Below, piece after piece: positions 63,701 to 64,000 of a stretch of 64,000 nt of DNA; the first letter of the stretch is position 1; each line of letters opens with the position of its first letter. The stretch covers positions 198,653-262,652 of the forward strand of contig NZ_JALNMI010000004.1 in assembly GCF_023156585.1 (NCBI RefSeq), read 5' to 3'. A program made the translations under genes and the position numbers. The notes under the pieces are model-generated. The model was not told the origin of the DNA. It was given only the letters and a program-made list of their open reading frames with translations, and made no database searches. Source of the stretch: Subsaxibacter sp. CAU 1640. Its GTDB lineage: Bacteria; Bacteroidota; Bacteroidia; Flavobacteriales; Flavobacteriaceae.

Positions 63701-64000
63701 GACCTGAACAGCTGGTTGGCATCAAACGGTGGTGCGACCGCGTCTGATGACTGCTCGGCAATCTCTTGGTCGAACAACTTCAGCTCACTCTCTGATGAGT
63801 GCGGGGCAACGGGTTCTGCTACGGTGACATTTACAGTTACCGATGGATGTGGAAACTCTGCATCCACAACAGTGACCTTCACCATCGAGGACACGACCCC
63901 TCCGGTGATCGATGCCGGTGCAACTGACCTTACCGTCGAGTGCGACGGAAACGGAAACATGGACGACCTGAACAGCTGGTTGGCTGCACAGGGCGGTGCC
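60749..64000 (+). CDS. Giant secreted adhesin with PKD, SprB-like and HYR-like repeats, N-terminal part
   Basis: 1084 residues are visible; the gene runs off the right edge with no stop in frame. A signal peptide (to about residue 29, FAFGQ) precedes a Cys-containing domain (about 45-175). A PKD domain follows (about 181-264, YQWDINNDGS, GTYTVKLTVFD), then a SprB-type repeat (about 271-337, GGTGNYTYSISPQPNG, AGTYTVTVRD), then HYR-like repeats. From residue 535 an 88-residue repeat with four Cys recurs (ECDGNGN, DACSN, DECGA, DECGN). The whole resembles the gliding and attachment adhesins exported by T9SS, with the sorting signal expected beyond the window. Confidence 0.88.
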   Translation, partial: MKTNTYRIGKKYSLFFLILLIQAFAFGQRNASLSSTKSENIIVESSAFSDCTANDFRVGQFYLADSNGNPLNNTCTPGNIQSGYIYAVFTANTNANRYSLYIDYDIYINGVFSSHVTDCIFPQSPIPVGPSVRIQQINWTCGDRIEFKNYYMAWQSSSNASCGTNPSKCFYSPLGFVVNAPLIANFTIGYNCNSYLVNLASTTTGGNILNPYSYQWDINNDGSVEYTVANPNHTFPGPGTYTVKLTVFDSNGTSDSQIYNVVVSPHLQGLILNVTNIPCTGGYGSIVASGTTGGTGNYTYSISPQPNGYVQNGNQFSNLPAGTYTVTVRDGRACTISRTATIVVIDNTNPTINAPNDILVEGCSANDATNGNLTTLPYSPTPVSISVQQFNANGGTFVEQNVASITYQDHLTTDICPRKIDRTFTITDNCGGTASDIQFIIIQDSTPPVVPSPPADVTYECFDDVPLPSNLSANDTCSGTITSLGIDSVSGTDTCNYIITRTWTFTDSCGNSSVISQSITVRDDTPPTINNVAADQTVLCDGSGNTQEFQSWLNTHAGAMASDNCSEVIWTYEILYTTSQCGGSSRTLVRFIATDECNNSSTTTALFTILDLQPPTIVTNASDLTVECDGNGNMDDLNSWLASQGGATASDACSNVTWTNNYSSLSDECGATGSATVTFTATDECGNTATSTATFTIEDTTPPVIDAGATDLTVECDGNGNMDDLNSWLASNGGASASDACSNVTWTNNYSSLSDECGATGSATVTFTATDECGNTATSTATFTIEDTTPPVIDAGATDLTVECDGNGNMDDLNSWLAAQGGATASDACSNVTWTNNYSSLSDECGATGSATVTFTATDECGNTATSTATFTIEDTTPPVLDVEATNITIECDGNGNNGAIEEWLNNNGNATASDACSNVTWTNNYAGEASDCSLPVEVTFTATDECGNSVSTTATYTIQDTVPPVINGGADLTVECDGNGNMDDLNSWLASNGGATASDDCSAISWSNNFSSLSDECGATGSATVTFTVTDGCGNSASTTVTFTIEDTTPPVIDAGATDLTVECDGNGNMDDLNSWLAAQGGA
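62351..64000 (+). repeat. 264-bp in-frame tandem repeats of the adhesin gene
   Basis: Units begin at 62351 (divergent), 62615, 62879, 63143, 63407 (divergent, 255 bp), 63662 and 63926 (cut by the edge). Units at 62615, 62879 and 63143 are nearly identical in DNA. By eye their G+C is about 55-60 percent, against the mid-30s in the codons just before 62610. Each unit encodes a TDLTVECDGNGN to TTPPVIDAG module. The minus-strand open frames here are by-products of the repeat composition. Confidence 0.9.

Noticed and set aside
62485..63960. A series of similar minus-strand open frames of about 80-145 codons
   Set aside because: They are the antisense of the 264-bp adhesin repeats; the plus frame is continuous from a signal peptide and carries recognisable domains.

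Overview
The window is AT-rich chromosomal DNA from a marine-type member of the Flavobacteriaceae (Bacteroidota). The evidence is: promoters of the TTTG / TAnnTTTG type with almost no Shine-Dalgarno sequences; families such as DUF937, DUF3822, DUF4126, DUF5916 and TIGR02757; a BatA-type membrane protein; a TonB-dependent receptor with a CarboxypepD_reg-like N-domain; a type IX secretion (T9SS) sorting domain; a NrdB with an N-terminal ATP-cone; and a giant PKD/SprB/HYR-like adhesin. The genus cannot be fixed from the sequence.

Layout. 1-4.1 kb: the start of a lipoprotein gene, a secreted Gfo/Idh/MocA oxidoreductase, a SRPBCC protein, and a fatty-acid hydroxylase divergent from a TetR regulator. 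4.1-11.1 kb: ychF, ferredoxin, LuxC-type acyl-CoA reductase, serC, a serA-like dehydrogenase, DUF937 and small envelope proteins. 11-19.5 kb: a His-rich TonB receptor with a small His-rich partner, folE, DUF5916, a LolD-like ATPase, a 42-bp tandem repeat that looks like the wreck of a heptad-repeat gene, a lipoprotein and a TPM-domain protein.

19.5-22.9 kb is the most unusual part. Five short cassettes lie in the same orientation. Each carries one or two small accessory genes (a broken LRR protein, a two-gene cassette, a small membrane protein, a NTR/TIMP-like protein and a lipoprotein). They are separated by a family of roughly 103-163 bp imperfect-palindromic elements. The two ends of each cassette are complementary to each other over 13-14 bp in a cassette-specific way, while the two outer ends of one element are not. 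That is the logic of integron attC sites, but the core sequences are not the classical RYYYAAC/GTTRRRY and no tyrosine recombinase lies in the window. It may be a divergent integron-like cassette array of Bacteroidota.

23-34.7 kb: a membrane protein, a flavodoxin-like oxidoreductase, a serine hydrolase, nrdB-nrdA, small lipoproteins, a CPBP protease, an alpha/beta hydrolase and TIGR02757. 34.9-42.2 kb: M61 peptidase, glycosyltransferase, then a tight set of BatA-like, dihydroorotase-like (metal site lost), Tic20/DUF4870-like and esterase genes. 42.3-48.9 kb (minus): a beta-propeller lipoprotein, the kdsB / HAD / KdnB-like alcohol dehydrogenase / acyltransferase operon, DUF4126 and a RecD2-like helicase. 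49-54.5 kb: a membrane protein, DUF3822, rsmD, the RNase P RNA gene rnpB (minus), dnaX, a lipoprotein and miaE. 54.5-60.4 kb: a T9SS cargo protein, DUF1801, an OmpW/PorT-like barrel, the ppx-ppk1 polyphosphate pair and a SixA-like phosphatase. 60.7 kb to the right edge: the N-terminal 1084 residues of a giant secreted repeat protein, whose GC-rich 264-bp repeats contrast sharply with its AT-rich start.
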